In this document: one piece after another, positions 16,466 to 24,997 of the stretch | Layout of the letters: each line of letters starts with the position of its first letter | Position numbering within the stretch: the stretch's first letter is position 1 | DNA from: Vulcanimicrobiota bacterium | GTDB lineage: Bacteria > Vulcanimicrobiota > Vulcanimicrobiia > Vulcanimicrobiales > Vulcanimicrobiaceae | Direction: 5' to 3' | NCBI GenBank assembly: GCA_003168375.1 | Contig: PMSI01000002.1 | Coordinates: 310,001-374,000 of the forward strand | Length of the DNA: 64,000 nucleotides | Notes under the pieces: generated by a model | Database searches by the model: none | Told to the model about the DNA's origin: nothing | What the model saw: the letters and a program-made list of their open reading frames with translations, nothing else | Made by a program: the position numbers and the translations under genes

Positions 16466-17577
16466 TGGCCTGGCTGACCGCGACCTACCTGATCGAGTCG
16501 GAGCCGGAACGCATCGCAGAGCGCGCCGAGGCGTTGGCGATCGAGCAAAGCGTCGAGTGCCCGCTCGAAGCGGTGCGCGACCCCCGCATTCGCGACGAGA
16601 TCGTCGCGCGCGTCGCCGCGATCGAACCGGCCGGCGAGCGCCGCTTTCGCGTCGACGTCGATATCGCGGTCGAGACGACCGGCGGCGAGACTGCGCAGCT
16701 GATCAACATGATCTTCGGAAACTGCTCGCTGTGGGAGAACGTGCAGTTCGTCGGACTCGAGCTGCCGCCGGCGCTGCTCGCGCAATTCCCCGGGCCGCGC
16801 CACGGGATCGCCGGGATCCGCGCCTTGCTGGGGGCGCCGCGCCGGCCGCTGACGTGCGCGGCGATGAAGCCCCAGGGGATGCGCGTCCCCGCGATCGCGG
16901 CGCTGTGCCGCACGTTCGCGCGCGCCGGCGTCGACATCATCAAGGACGACCACGGGATCGCCGGCCAAACGTACTCGCCGTTCGCCGAGCGCGTCGCGGC
17001 GTGCCAGGCCGCCGTCGCCGAGGCCGCCGCGACGACCGGAAAGCGCTCGTTCTACGCACCGCACCTCATCGGCACACCGGGCGTGCTGCACGAGCGCGCG
17101 CGGATCGCCCGCGAAGCGGGCGTGCGGGTCGTGCTCGTCGCGCCGATGGTCGTCGGGCTGCCGGCGTTCCGCGAGCTGGTCGACGACTTTCCCGAGTTCG
17201 TCTACCTCGCGCACCCCGCGTTCGGCGGCGCGGCGCGGATCGCGCCGCCGCTGCTGTTCGGGCGGATCTTCCGGCTGCTGGGCGCCGACGCGCCGATCTT
17301 CGTCAACTACGGCGGACGCTTCGCCTACTCGCAGGATGAGTGCGGCGCGCTCGCGGCGGCGGCGCGCGCGCCGTGGGGCGGGCTGCGAACTGCGCTCCCG
17401 GTCCCGGCCGGAGGGATGCGGCTGGACCGGGTCGACGAGCTGATCGCGTTCTACGGGCCGGACACGATGCTCCTGATCGGCGGCAACCTGCTGCTCGCCG
17501 AAGGCGAGGCGCTGCTGGCGCGCGCGCGGGAATTCGTGCAGAAGGTCGAAGGCGTCGGGTCTCCGGCGACCGCCTGA
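16465..17577 (+). CDS. RuBisCO-like protein (form IV), KDDH active-site variant
   Basis: A 370-residue member of the RuBisCO large-subunit superfamily. Residues 1-110 are the N-terminal alpha/beta domain (WLTATYLIESE...; AQLINMIFGNCSLWENVQFVGLELP), and 111-370 the TIM barrel. Barrel motifs: CAAMKPQGMR, with Lys135 at the position of the KPK loop; GVDIIKDDHGIAGQTYSP, residues Lys160-Asp161-Asp162-His163; LAHPAFGG; IFVNYGGRFAY; VPAGGM; MLLIGGNLL. True RuBisCO has KDDE and is carbamylated at this Lys; here the Glu metal ligand is His, and the KPKLG loop is altered, so CO2 fixation is not expected. Relatives act as enolases, isomerases or (oxo-isoapionate) transcarboxylases. The gene is coupled to an ABC permease, not to known methionine-salvage genes. 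Confidence 0.88.
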   Translation: MAWLTATYLIESEPERIAERAEALAIEQSVECPLEAVRDPRIRDEIVARVAAIEPAGERRFRVDVDIAVETTGGETAQLINMIFGNCSLWENVQFVGLELPPALLAQFPGPRHGIAGIRALLGAPRRPLTCAAMKPQGMRVPAIAALCRTFARAGVDIIKDDHGIAGQTYSPFAERVAACQAAVAEAAATTGKRSFYAPHLIGTPGVLHERARIAREAGVRVVLVAPMVVGLPAFRELVDDFPEFVYLAHPAFGGAARIAPPLLFGRIFRLLGADAPIFVNYGGRFAYSQDECGALAAAARAPWGGLRTALPVPAGGMRLDRVDELIAFYGPDTMLLIGGNLLLAEGEALLARAREFVQKVEGVGSPATA

Positions 17578-17619
17578 CCGCCCCGCTTGGGGGCGTGCCG
17601 CAGCTGGGTAGAGATGGAC

Positions 17620-17961
17620 ATGAGCCGAGCGTTCACGAAGGAGCGCGACGACGCGCCCGACCCGCCGATCGTCGTACGACCCCGCTATATCGAAAAAGGT
17701 CGGTTGGAGCCCCCGACGGACCGCCGTCTGGTCGGCTTCGGCGCGACCGTCGTCGTCGAAGGGACGGGACCGGCGCCGCGGACGTTCACGATCGCCGAGG
17801 CCGATCAGACCGACATGCGGACCGGCCGCATCGGGATCGACTCGCCGCTGGCGCAAGCCCTCATGGGCCACAAGGCCGGGTCCACCGTCACGTGGCACCG
17901 CCCGGTCGGTGACGCCCGCGTGAAGATCGTCTCGGTAAAATACGACGACACTACGAAATAG
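17620..17961 (+). CDS. GreA/GreB C-domain-like protein (Rnk-like)
   Basis: A 113-residue protein beginning MSRAFTKERDDAPDPPIV, a start very similar to GreB-type proteins (MSKAFTRESDDAPE). The C-terminal half (GFGATVVVEGTGPAPRTFTIAEADQTDMRTGRIGIDSPLAQALMGHKAGSTVTWHRPVGDARVKIVSV) is the FKBP-like GreA/B C-domain. The long N-terminal coiled coil that enters the RNA polymerase secondary channel is absent. Such truncated forms (Rnk, GreA/GreB-like) may still touch polymerase. Another ATG six bases upstream (17614) is possible. It follows the RuBisCO-like gene by 42 bp. Confidence 0.8.
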   Translation: MSRAFTKERDDAPDPPIVVRPRYIEKGRLEPPTDRRLVGFGATVVVEGTGPAPRTFTIAEADQTDMRTGRIGIDSPLAQALMGHKAGSTVTWHRPVGDARVKIVSVKYDDTTK

Positions 17962-18002
17962 CTAGTTGGCGGCGACGCCGCGTAGGCGCCATCCGCTCGG
18001 GG

Positions 18003-18347
18003 TCATCCCCGGTGCTGGCGGGAGCAGCGGTAGTGCTCCCAGTTCGAAGGTGTGAGCCACTCGATATCATGCTGGTAGAAATATCCGCGGTCTTCGAGCA
18101 CGCCGTTCCGGATGTGGAGGTCCTCATTGACGAGCGCCGCGCCCATCGAGCTTCGCATGAAAACGCCTCGAGCGGTGATCCAGAACGAGAAAAGCTGCGT
18201 TACGGGGTATGAGTTTCGCGGCGCAACCTGCGTCAGACTCCCGGTCCGATCGGCGTTGAATACGTAGCGGACCCGTACTCTCGGATCGTCAGTCGACGTA
18301 CACGACCATGTGCCGACGAGTGCCGCCACGGTTAATGCGAGGATCAT
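18003..18347 (-). CDS. Small exported lipocalin-like protein
   Basis: A 114-residue protein whose start MILALTVAALVGTWSCTSTD provides a hydrophobic segment running into GTWSC, the usual first strand of lipocalin-like domains. RVRYVFNADRTGSLTQ and QLFSFWITARGVFMRSS continue the beta pattern. The ATG overlaps the TGA of the upstream propeller gene (ATGA, 18344-18347), so it is the third gene of a coupled operon with the S9 peptidase and the BNR protein. The signal sequence is short, and secretion is likely but not certain. Function unknown. Confidence 0.65.
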   Translation of the reverse strand: MILALTVAALVGTWSCTSTDDPRVRVRYVFNADRTGSLTQVAPRNSYPVTQLFSFWITARGVFMRSSMGAALVNEDLHIRNGVLEDRGYFYQHDIEWLTPSNWEHYRCSRQHRG

Positions 18348-21300
18348 GACCGCATCGCGCTCCACGCGCGTAGCGCCGCTTCCGCGCGCACGCGCAGGGT
18401 CGACCACGTTGAGAGCTCGTCGGCGGTCGGCGCATCGTCGGCGCTCTCGATCGAGCCGAACAGTTCGCCGAGCGCGCTCGCGTACCAGCGCAGGGTGGTG
18501 AATGCGGTCGCCGGCGAACCGACCGAGTTGCGCGGGTCGCTCGACGGTGGGACGCCGGCGATCGCGTCGATCCGTGCGAGGTCGGCGCCGGGCTTCTTTC
18601 GCGTTGCGGTCGCCTCGCCGACGGCGAGTTGCACGCGCGCGAGCAGCACGTCGACCTCGCGGGCGAGCGCGTACTGCGCGCGCAGATCGGCGTCGCTCGC
18701 GTGCACGCGCGGGTCGCGGCGCACCGTCAGCGGCGCCGACAGCGGGTGACCGTCGACGGTCATGCGGACGACGTAGCGTCCCGGCGGGACCAGCGGACCG
18801 TCGCCGCCGCGGCGCCGCCGGCCGGTCGCCATCGCCGCCGCGTGCAGATCCCACACGAAACGATGCATCCCGGCCGTTGCGGCAGGGCGCGTCGGCGTCA
18901 CCAGCCAGTACGCCGGATATGCCGCGTCGTTCGCCTTCGGTGCGACGGCGGGATCGGCGCTCGACCACGTCCGCAAGACCGCGCCGTTCGCGTCGATGAT
19001 CGAGATCTGCACCGGGCCGTGCGGGCCGGGCGCGACGATGTAGTCGATCGGCGCGCCGTAGGGCGGGTTCTCGCCGAGCGGCGTCTCAGGCGGCGATGCC
19101 TCCGCTTCGTCGGTGTATGGCCGTAGCCGCACGGCGTCGCGCGGCACGAACAACCGCGCACCGGGCGATGCGTCCGCCGCGAGCTCGCGCAGCGGTGCGA
19201 CGTCGTCGAGGATCCAGAACGCGCGCCCGTGCGTCGCGATCGCGAGATCGTCGTCATGGACGATCAGGTCGTGGACGGAGACGACCGGCATGTTGAGCCG
19301 CAGCGACTGCCACGCCGCGCCGTCGTCGAACGAGACGTAGACGCCGTGCTCCGTCCCGGCGTACAGCAGGCCGCGCCGTCGCGGATCTTCGCGCACCACG
19401 TAGACGAAGTCGGTCTCCGCGATCCCGTTCGCGGCCGCGTGCCAGCTGCGGCCGCCGTCGCGCGTGACGTACACGTACGGCCGGTCGTCGTCGAGCCGGT
19501 GGCGGTCGACCGCGACGTACGCGACCTGCGGGTCGAAGTGCGACGGCTCGATCGCGTCGACGTGGCTCCACGCCGGCACGCCCGGCGGCGTGACGTTGCG
19601 CCAGCTCCGGCCCGCATCGCGTGTCACCTGCACGAGCCCGTCGTCGGTCCCGGCCCACAGCACGTCGGCGCGCAGCGGCGAGGGTCCGAGCGCGTACACG
19701 ACGCCGCGCGGTTCCGGCCCGTCGGCGTCGCTCGCCGCCGGCGGGTCGAGCGTCGCCGGAACGCCGGCGTGCGGCCGGGTCAGATCGCCCGAGATGCGCG
19801 TCCAGTGCGAACCGCCGTCGCGGGTGCGAAAGACGACCTGGTTGGCGGTGTAGAGCGCGCGGTCGCGCCCGAAGGCGAGCGGCTGCGTCCATTCGGCGCG
19901 CCACACGCCGGGGCGTCCGGTCGTCGGCGCGATCAGCCGTGTCTGCCCCGTGCGCAGATCCTGACGCAGCATCGGGTTGTTGCCGTACACGATGTTCGGA
20001 TCGGACGGGTCCGGCGCAACCGAGCCGCTCTCGCCGCCCGCGCTGACCGGGCGCCAGTCGCGTTCTTGGATCCCGGCGTGCGAACTGCGCGAGACGATCA
20101 TCGCCGCGCCGCTGTCCTGCTGCGCGCCGTAGAGCCGGTACGGAAATGCGTTGTCGGCGCGCACGTTGTAGAACTGCGCCGTCGGCTGGTTGAACCACGA
20201 GCTCCACGTCTTCGCGCCGTCGACGCTCACCGAGGCGCCCTGGTCGCTACCGAGGACGATGCGCGCACCGTCGGCCGGATCGACCCAGATCTGCTGGAAG
20301 TCGTCGCCGTCGGGCGAGCCTTTGATCGCGGTGAACGACGCGCCGCCGTCGGTCGAGCGATAGAACGACGTGTCCGCGACGTACACCAGGTCGGGGTTCT
20401 TCGGATCGACCGCGACGTGACAGAAATACCAGCCGCGACCCCATAGCCGCACGTCCTTGTTCGCGAGCTCCCAGGTCGCGCCGGCGTCGTCGCTGCGATA
20501 GAGCCCGCCCGCCTTCGCATCGACGATCGCGTACACGCGGTTCGGGTCGCTCGGTGCGACCGCGAGCCCGATCTTGCCGAGACCATCCGACGGGAAGCCG
20601 CTCCCGCGCAGTTGCGTCCAGGTGACGCCGCCGTCGGTCGACTTGTAGAGCCCGCTTCCGGGGCCGTTCGACGGCGGATAGACGCTCCAAGGCGGACGCC
20701 GCGTCTGCCACAGCGAGGCATACACCGTGCGCATCGACGGATCGCTCGCGAGCTCGATCGCACCGGTGTCGCGGTCGTGGAAGAGCGTGCGCGTCCACGT
20801 CGCGCCACCGTCGGTCGAGCGGTAGACGCCGCGCATCTCGTTGGGCCCGTACTGATGGCCGAGCGCCGCGACCAGCAGCGTCTTTGGATCGTGCGGATCG
20901 ACGACGATCCGGCCGATCTGCCGCGAGTCCTCGAGCCCGATTCGCGTCCACGTGGTGCCGGCGTCGGTCGAGCGGTACATCCCGTTCCCGTGCTGGATGT
21001 CGGACCGCATGTCGGCCTCTCCGCTCCCGACGTAGACGGTCGCGGGATCGCTCGGCGCGACCGCGACGGCGCCGATCGACGCGACGGGCTGTCCGTCCAT
21101 CACCGGCGCCCAGGTGCGCCCCGCGTTGCCGCTCTTCCACACGCCGCCGCCGACGGCGCCGAAGTAGAACGTGCGCGGATCGCCCGGGACCCCGCTCACG
21201 GCGACCGCGCGGCCGCCGCGGAACGGGCCGATGTTTCGCCAACGCAGCCCGCCGAATAGCGACGAATCGACCGCGGCTCCCTGCGCACGCAGCGGCGCGG

Positions 21301-21361
21301 CAGGAACGGCGAGCGCCCCGGCGAGCGCAGCAGCGATGCCGACCGCGGCGATACGATTCAC
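18344..21361 (-). CDS. Secreted BNR/sortilin-VPS10-like propeller protein
   Basis: A 1005-residue protein. A signal peptide (VNRIAAVGIAAALAGALAVPAAPLRAQG) is followed by LRWRNIGPFRGGRAVAVSGVPGDPRTFYFGAVGGGVWKSGNAGRTW, then many Asp-box/BNR units such as GVYRSTDGGATWTR and GLYRSDDAGATWEL spread over ~700 residues, which should fold as a large beta-propeller. The C-terminal ~250 residues are alpha/beta and helical. Homologues are annotated as glycosyl hydrolase or sortilin-like exported proteins, and few are characterised. The start is GTG at 21361, overlapping the TGA of the S9 peptidase with GGGAG upstream; the frame extends into that gene but without similarity. It may process or bind peptides together with the peptidase. 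Confidence 0.85.
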   Translation of the reverse strand: MNRIAAVGIAAALAGALAVPAAPLRAQGAAVDSSLFGGLRWRNIGPFRGGRAVAVSGVPGDPRTFYFGAVGGGVWKSGNAGRTWAPVMDGQPVASIGAVAVAPSDPATVYVGSGEADMRSDIQHGNGMYRSTDAGTTWTRIGLEDSRQIGRIVVDPHDPKTLLVAALGHQYGPNEMRGVYRSTDGGATWTRTLFHDRDTGAIELASDPSMRTVYASLWQTRRPPWSVYPPSNGPGSGLYKSTDGGVTWTQLRGSGFPSDGLGKIGLAVAPSDPNRVYAIVDAKAGGLYRSDDAGATWELANKDVRLWGRGWYFCHVAVDPKNPDLVYVADTSFYRSTDGGASFTAIKGSPDGDDFQQIWVDPADGARIVLGSDQGASVSVDGAKTWSSWFNQPTAQFYNVRADNAFPYRLYGAQQDSGAAMIVSRSSHAGIQERDWRPVSAGGESGSVAPDPSDPNIVYGNNPMLRQDLRTGQTRLIAPTTGRPGVWRAEWTQPLAFGRDRALYTANQVVFRTRDGGSHWTRISGDLTRPHAGVPATLDPPAASDADGPEPRGVVYALGPSPLRADVLWAGTDDGLVQVTRDAGRSWRNVTPPGVPAWSHVDAIEPSHFDPQVAYVAVDRHRLDDDRPYVYVTRDGGRSWHAAANGIAETDFVYVVREDPRRRGLLYAGTEHGVYVSFDDGAAWQSLRLNMPVVSVHDLIVHDDDLAIATHGRAFWILDDVAPLRELAADASPGARLFVPRDAVRLRPYTDEAEASPPETPLGENPPYGAPIDYIVAPGPHGPVQISIIDANGAVLRTWSSADPAVAPKANDAAYPAYWLVTPTRPAATAGMHRFVWDLHAAAMATGRRRRGGDGPLVPPGRYVVRMTVDGHPLSAPLTVRRDPRVHASDADLRAQYALAREVDVLLARVQLAVGEATATRKKPGADLARIDAIAGVPPSSDPRNSVGSPATAFTTLRWYASALGELFGSIESADDAPTADELSTWSTLRVRAEAALRAWSAMRS

Positions 21362-23397
21362 TCGGCTTCTCCCTGGAGCGGGCGGAACAGCGAGCCGGCC
21401 TCGTTCGGCTCGGGCGCGACGCCGGCCGGTCGCAGGTGGCGCACGAACCAGTGGGCGATCGCGCGCAGGCGCAGGATGCGGCTGCGCGGTTTGCCGCCGC
21501 GCGACATCTCGTGTCCCGTCTGCGTGAAGCGCACGAACTCGGCGTCGGTCCGGCCGAGCCGGCGCAGCGCGGTGAAGAGCTGCTCGCCCTGATCGATCGG
21601 GCAGCGGTAGTCGCGTTCGCTGTGCTCGACCAGCAGCGGCGCGGCGATCGCGGCCGCCGCGCGCATCGGCGAGCGCTCGAAGAGTTTGCGCCCCGCGTCG
21701 TCGGCATACGGTGCCTGCAGCTCGCGCTCGAGGAACCAGCCCACGTCGGAGGCGCCGATCTCGCTCACGAAGTCGTTCACCGCGCGCATCGAGACGCCGG
21801 CCGCGAAGCGGTCGCTGTGCCCCATCAGCCAAGTCGTCATGAAGCCGCCGTACGATCCGCCGGCGACGCCGACGCGCGCCGTGTCGAACGCGTCCTGTTC
21901 GAGCGCGCCGTCGAGGATGCGCAGCACGTCCGCGGCGTCGAGCCCGCCCCAGTCGCCGAGGATCGCGTTCGCATACGCGGCGCCGTACGACTGCGAACCG
22001 CGCGGGTTGCCGTACGCGACGGCGATCCCTTGCGCCGCGAGCACCTGAAACTCCAGGAAGAACGTGTGCCCGTACGCACCGTGCGGGCCGCCGTGCACCT
22101 CGAGCACGAGCGGCGCGCGCGCTTCCTGCGCCTGCGGCGGAGCGATCAGCCAGGCGTCGAGGGTCGTGCCGTCGTCGGCACGGGGACGATACCGCTTGGG
22201 CGCGATGACGGTCTTCCCGGCGAGCCACGGGTTCGACTTCGTCAGGGTGCGCTCACCGCCGTACGGTTCGACGAACGCGATCTCGTTCGGAACGGTCGGG
22301 GTGCTGAACGCCAGCGCGATCGCACCGTCGTTCGCGACCGAGAACGCGAAGACGTGGCGCTCTCCGCCCGCAACGACGCGCGTTGCGGTACCGTTGCGCG
22401 CGAAGCCGCGCAGCACCGTGCTCCCCTCGTCGCAGACCTGCACCAGGATCTCGCGGTCCCCGGTCGTCCACACGGGCGGCGACGCGGCGCCGCCGCTGCG
22501 CAGATCGCCCGCCAGGGTGTCGCCGACGGTCCGCCCGAGATCCGCGGAGAGCGAGCGGATCGCGCCGCCGCCGGCGCCGATCACGAACAGCTCCATGTCG
22601 AACCGTCCGCCGCCGTCGTCGCCGTGGCGATGACCGACGAACGCGATCTCCTTGCCGTCGCGCGAGAAGGCGGGCGTGACGGCCGGTCCCTCGCTCTTGG
22701 TCAGCGTCGTGATCTCACCGCCGGCGACGTCGACCAGGTGGATGTCGCTCACCGCCGTCGCCGACTCGGTGTCCGCGGCGCCCATCCGCGCCGAGAACGC
22801 GATCGTTGTCCCGTCCGGCGACCACGCCGGCGGGTTCACGTCGAAGTCGCCGTGCGTGATCTGGCGAGCGCCCGCGCCGTCCGCGACGTCGACCACGAAC
22901 AGATGCTTACGCACGCCGTCGAGCAACCCGTCGGCGTCGCTCTTGAACGGCAGCATGCGGATGTGGCGCGCCCCGGTCTTCTCGTCGTGGAACGCGCGCG
23001 CCGTCGCCGCGTCGTACGGCGCCGTGGCGACGTACGCGATGCGCTTTGCATCGGGCGACCAGGCGAGCGCGATGATCTTTTCGACGCCCTCGACGAGCGC
23101 CGTCGCCTCGCCGCCGTCGAGCCGCAGCACGCACAAGCGTGGCTTGCCGTCGCGGTCGCCGACGAACGCAACCGCGGAGCCGTCGGGTGCGACCCGGGCC
23201 AGACGATCGTTCGTCCCGCTCGTGAACGGGCGGTCGGCACCGTCGCGCGCGACGCGCCGGATCGCGCCGCGGATCTCGTCGGCGTCGCGGTCGAACCATG
23301 CTCGGCGGTAGAAGACGGCCGAGCCGTCAGGGCTGATTTGCGGCTCGGAGACGAGCACGACCGCAAGGAGGTCGCTAGGAACGAGAGGACTGGGCAT
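21358..23397 (-). CDS. S9 family prolyl oligopeptidase/acylaminoacyl peptidase
   Basis: A 679-residue serine peptidase. The first ~420 residues are a WD40/TolB-like propeller (VSEPQISPDGSAVFYRR; LAWSPDAKRIAYVA; PPAWSPDGTTIAFSAR). The catalytic alpha/beta hydrolase domain has VAGGSYGGFM with nucleophile Ser515, Asp596 in ERDYRCPIDQGEQLF, and His629 in QTGHEMSRGG. This matches the S9C group, which releases blocked or unblocked N-terminal residues from short peptides. There is no clear signal peptide, so it is probably cytoplasmic. It leads a coupled operon; the divergent amidase begins only 22 bp from its ATG. Confidence 0.9.
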   Translation of the reverse strand: MPSPLVPSDLLAVVLVSEPQISPDGSAVFYRRAWFDRDADEIRGAIRRVARDGADRPFTSGTNDRLARVAPDGSAVAFVGDRDGKPRLCVLRLDGGEATALVEGVEKIIALAWSPDAKRIAYVATAPYDAATARAFHDEKTGARHIRMLPFKSDADGLLDGVRKHLFVVDVADGAGARQITHGDFDVNPPAWSPDGTTIAFSARMGAADTESATAVSDIHLVDVAGGEITTLTKSEGPAVTPAFSRDGKEIAFVGHRHGDDGGGRFDMELFVIGAGGGAIRSLSADLGRTVGDTLAGDLRSGGAASPPVWTTGDREILVQVCDEGSTVLRGFARNGTATRVVAGGERHVFAFSVANDGAIALAFSTPTVPNEIAFVEPYGGERTLTKSNPWLAGKTVIAPKRYRPRADDGTTLDAWLIAPPQAQEARAPLVLEVHGGPHGAYGHTFFLEFQVLAAQGIAVAYGNPRGSQSYGAAYANAILGDWGGLDAADVLRILDGALEQDAFDTARVGVAGGSYGGFMTTWLMGHSDRFAAGVSMRAVNDFVSEIGASDVGWFLERELQAPYADDAGRKLFERSPMRAAAAIAAPLLVEHSERDYRCPIDQGEQLFTALRRLGRTDAEFVRFTQTGHEMSRGGKPRSRILRLRAIAHWFVRHLRPAGVAPEPNEAGSLFRPLQGEAE

Positions 23398-23419
23398 CGG
23401 AGCCGGGCATTATGGCCGG

Positions 23420-24034
23420 GTGATCCGGCTTCCCTCATTTTCCGCTCCGCTGCTCGCACTGCTGGTACTCGCCGCTCCCTCCGCGGCAGCCGCCGAGGCC
23501 GGCGACATTCTCGTGCAGGCCGGACACGAAGGCCGGCCCGCGAGCTGCGCGGTGCACCACGTGAAAGCGTGCAATCTCGGAACCGGCGCGAACGGCGCGC
23601 GCGAGCGCGAGTGGACCGCGCAGGTTGCCGACGTTACGACGCGCGTTCTGCGCGACCGCGGTTACGCGGTGCTCCGCAGGCCGGCCGACTATGATGGGAG
23701 CGACACCGTCCGAGCCGCCGTGTTCCTGCACTTCGACGGCGCTGCGCCGTGCGCGAGCGGAGCGTCGGTCGGGTTCCCCGCCACGACGAGCCGCGCGTTC
23801 GTCGATGCGTGGGAGGGTCGTTACCGGGCCTGGTTTCCGTACCGCTTCGTCGGCGAGAACTTCACCAAGAACGAGCACGGGTACTACGGCTTTCGCAAGG
23901 TCGACGCACCGCAGAAGATGCTGATCGAGTTCGGTGAGATGACCTGCCCGGCGCAGTTCGCCTGGATGGCGCCGCGCTTGCACGAGATGGGCGCTCTCCT
24001 CGCCGCGTTTCTGATGGAACAGGTTCCGCGATGA
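23420..24034 (+). CDS. Exported N-acetylmuramoyl-L-alanine amidase-like (Amidase_3) protein
   Basis: A 204-residue protein with a signal peptide (PSFSAPLLALLVLAAPSAAAAEAG). The mature part follows the Amidase_3 ligand order: VQAGHEGR (His36), AREREWT (Glu64), AVFLHFDG (His104) and LIEFGEMTCP (Glu170), consistent with a Zn-dependent amidase. It would cut the bond between muramic acid and the stem peptide in the periplasm. It is shorter than typical AmiA-C enzymes and lacks an AMIN domain. The stop overlaps the next gene's start (ATGA), pairing it with a serine beta-lactamase-like protein: both act on cell-wall chemistry. Confidence 0.75.
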   Translation: MIRLPSFSAPLLALLVLAAPSAAAAEAGDILVQAGHEGRPASCAVHHVKACNLGTGANGAREREWTAQVADVTTRVLRDRGYAVLRRPADYDGSDTVRAAVFLHFDGAAPCASGASVGFPATTSRAFVDAWEGRYRAWFPYRFVGENFTKNEHGYYGFRKVDAPQKMLIEFGEMTCPAQFAWMAPRLHEMGALLAAFLMEQVPR

Positions 24035-24912
24035 GGCGCGCTTCGTTCGCCGGCGGCGTGCTGGCCGCGGCCTGCCTACCGCCGTGGCGGGCGTCCGGCG
24101 CGCCCGGGCTCGATGTCGACGATCTGGTAGCGCGCATCCCCGGCGTCACCGGCGTCGTGGCCCGCACGATGGGCGACGGGCCTCCGGTCCTTTCCGTGCG
24201 CGCAGACGAGCAGTTCCCGTCCGCGTCGGTGATCAAGCTCGCGATCCTGGCGACCGTCTACCGCGCGTACGACGCCGGCACCGCGAAGCCCGGCGACATC
24301 GTGAAAACGCGCGCGTCCGATCTGATCGGCGGCTCCGACGTACTGGCCGGCTCGCCTGCCGGCAAGGAGTGGAGGATCGACACGCTGGTCAAGGCGATGA
24401 TCGAAGTGAGCGACAACTCCGCCTCGAACGCGCTGATGACCGCGTTCGGGATCGGCACGGTGAACGCGACGATGGCGCTGGCCGGGATGACGCGCTCGCG
24501 GCTGGCGCGCCACTTCGCCGACGTCGTCCCGGCGTGGCGCCGCGCCGAGAACCATCTGTCGCCGAACGACACCGCGGCGCTGCTGTTCGCGATCGAGCGC
24601 GGAGCCCGCGAGGGCATTCCGACGATCGCGTCGCCGCAGAGCTGCCGCGCAATGATCGAGGTGCTGCTCGGCAACGAGGACCGTACCAAGATCGTGCGCG
24701 GGCTGCCGGCCGGAACACCGTGCGCCCACAAGACCGGCGAGATCGACTACACGCGTAATGACGCCGGGATCGTCGATCCGTTCGGCGACACGCCCTACAT
24801 CCTGGTCGTGCTCACGCGTAGCCTGACGGGCCACGCAGCAGGGAACAGCGGCATCGCGGCGATCGCGCACCGCGTTGACGCCGCGTTGCGCGGCCCCGGC
24901 TCTACGGGCTGA
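24031..24912 (+). CDS. Class A beta-lactamase-like serine hydrolase
   Basis: A 293-residue exported protein (MRRASFAGGVLAAACLPP). All serine beta-lactamase boxes are present: SVIK (Ser66-x-x-Lys69), SDN (127-129) and KTG (234-236). Between them RRAENHLSPND (Glu173) resembles the omega-loop Glu166 region, but the sequence is ENHLSPND rather than EPELN, like the broad Beta-lactamase2 family of housekeeping hydrolases. Penicillin hydrolysis, DD-peptidase activity or both are possible. It is coupled to an amidase (ATGA overlap), suggesting peptidoglycan remodelling or recycling more than acquired resistance. Base composition matches neighbours, with no sign of recent transfer. Confidence 0.85.
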   Translation: MRRASFAGGVLAAACLPPWRASGAPGLDVDDLVARIPGVTGVVARTMGDGPPVLSVRADEQFPSASVIKLAILATVYRAYDAGTAKPGDIVKTRASDLIGGSDVLAGSPAGKEWRIDTLVKAMIEVSDNSASNALMTAFGIGTVNATMALAGMTRSRLARHFADVVPAWRRAENHLSPNDTAALLFAIERGAREGIPTIASPQSCRAMIEVLLGNEDRTKIVRGLPAGTPCAHKTGEIDYTRNDAGIVDPFGDTPYILVVLTRSLTGHAAGNSGIAAIAHRVDAALRGPGSTG

Positions 24913-24960
24913 TCCTATCGGCCGCTCGCTTGTTGACGGGAGTATCCTTCGAGGAGTTTC

Positions 24961-24979
24961 ATTGATGTTAGCCATCAAT
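24961..24979. promoter_or_regulatory. Candidate TetR operator (perfect inverted repeat)
   Basis: ATTGATG-TTAGC-CATCAAT is a perfect 7-bp inverted repeat with a 5-bp spacer, 18 bp before the TetR start codon, in a locally AT-rich stretch. Size, symmetry and position are what is expected of a TetR-family operator that autoregulates the regulator gene and the overlapping diiron/MBL gene. The link to this regulator is inferred. Confidence 0.6.
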
Positions 24980-24997
24980 TAAAAGAATCGAGGAGCG

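Noticed and set aside
16465-17577. Functional carbon-fixing RuBisCO
   Set aside because: The KDDE motif is KDDH and the KPK loop is altered; no small subunit, phosphoribulokinase or carboxysome genes nearby.
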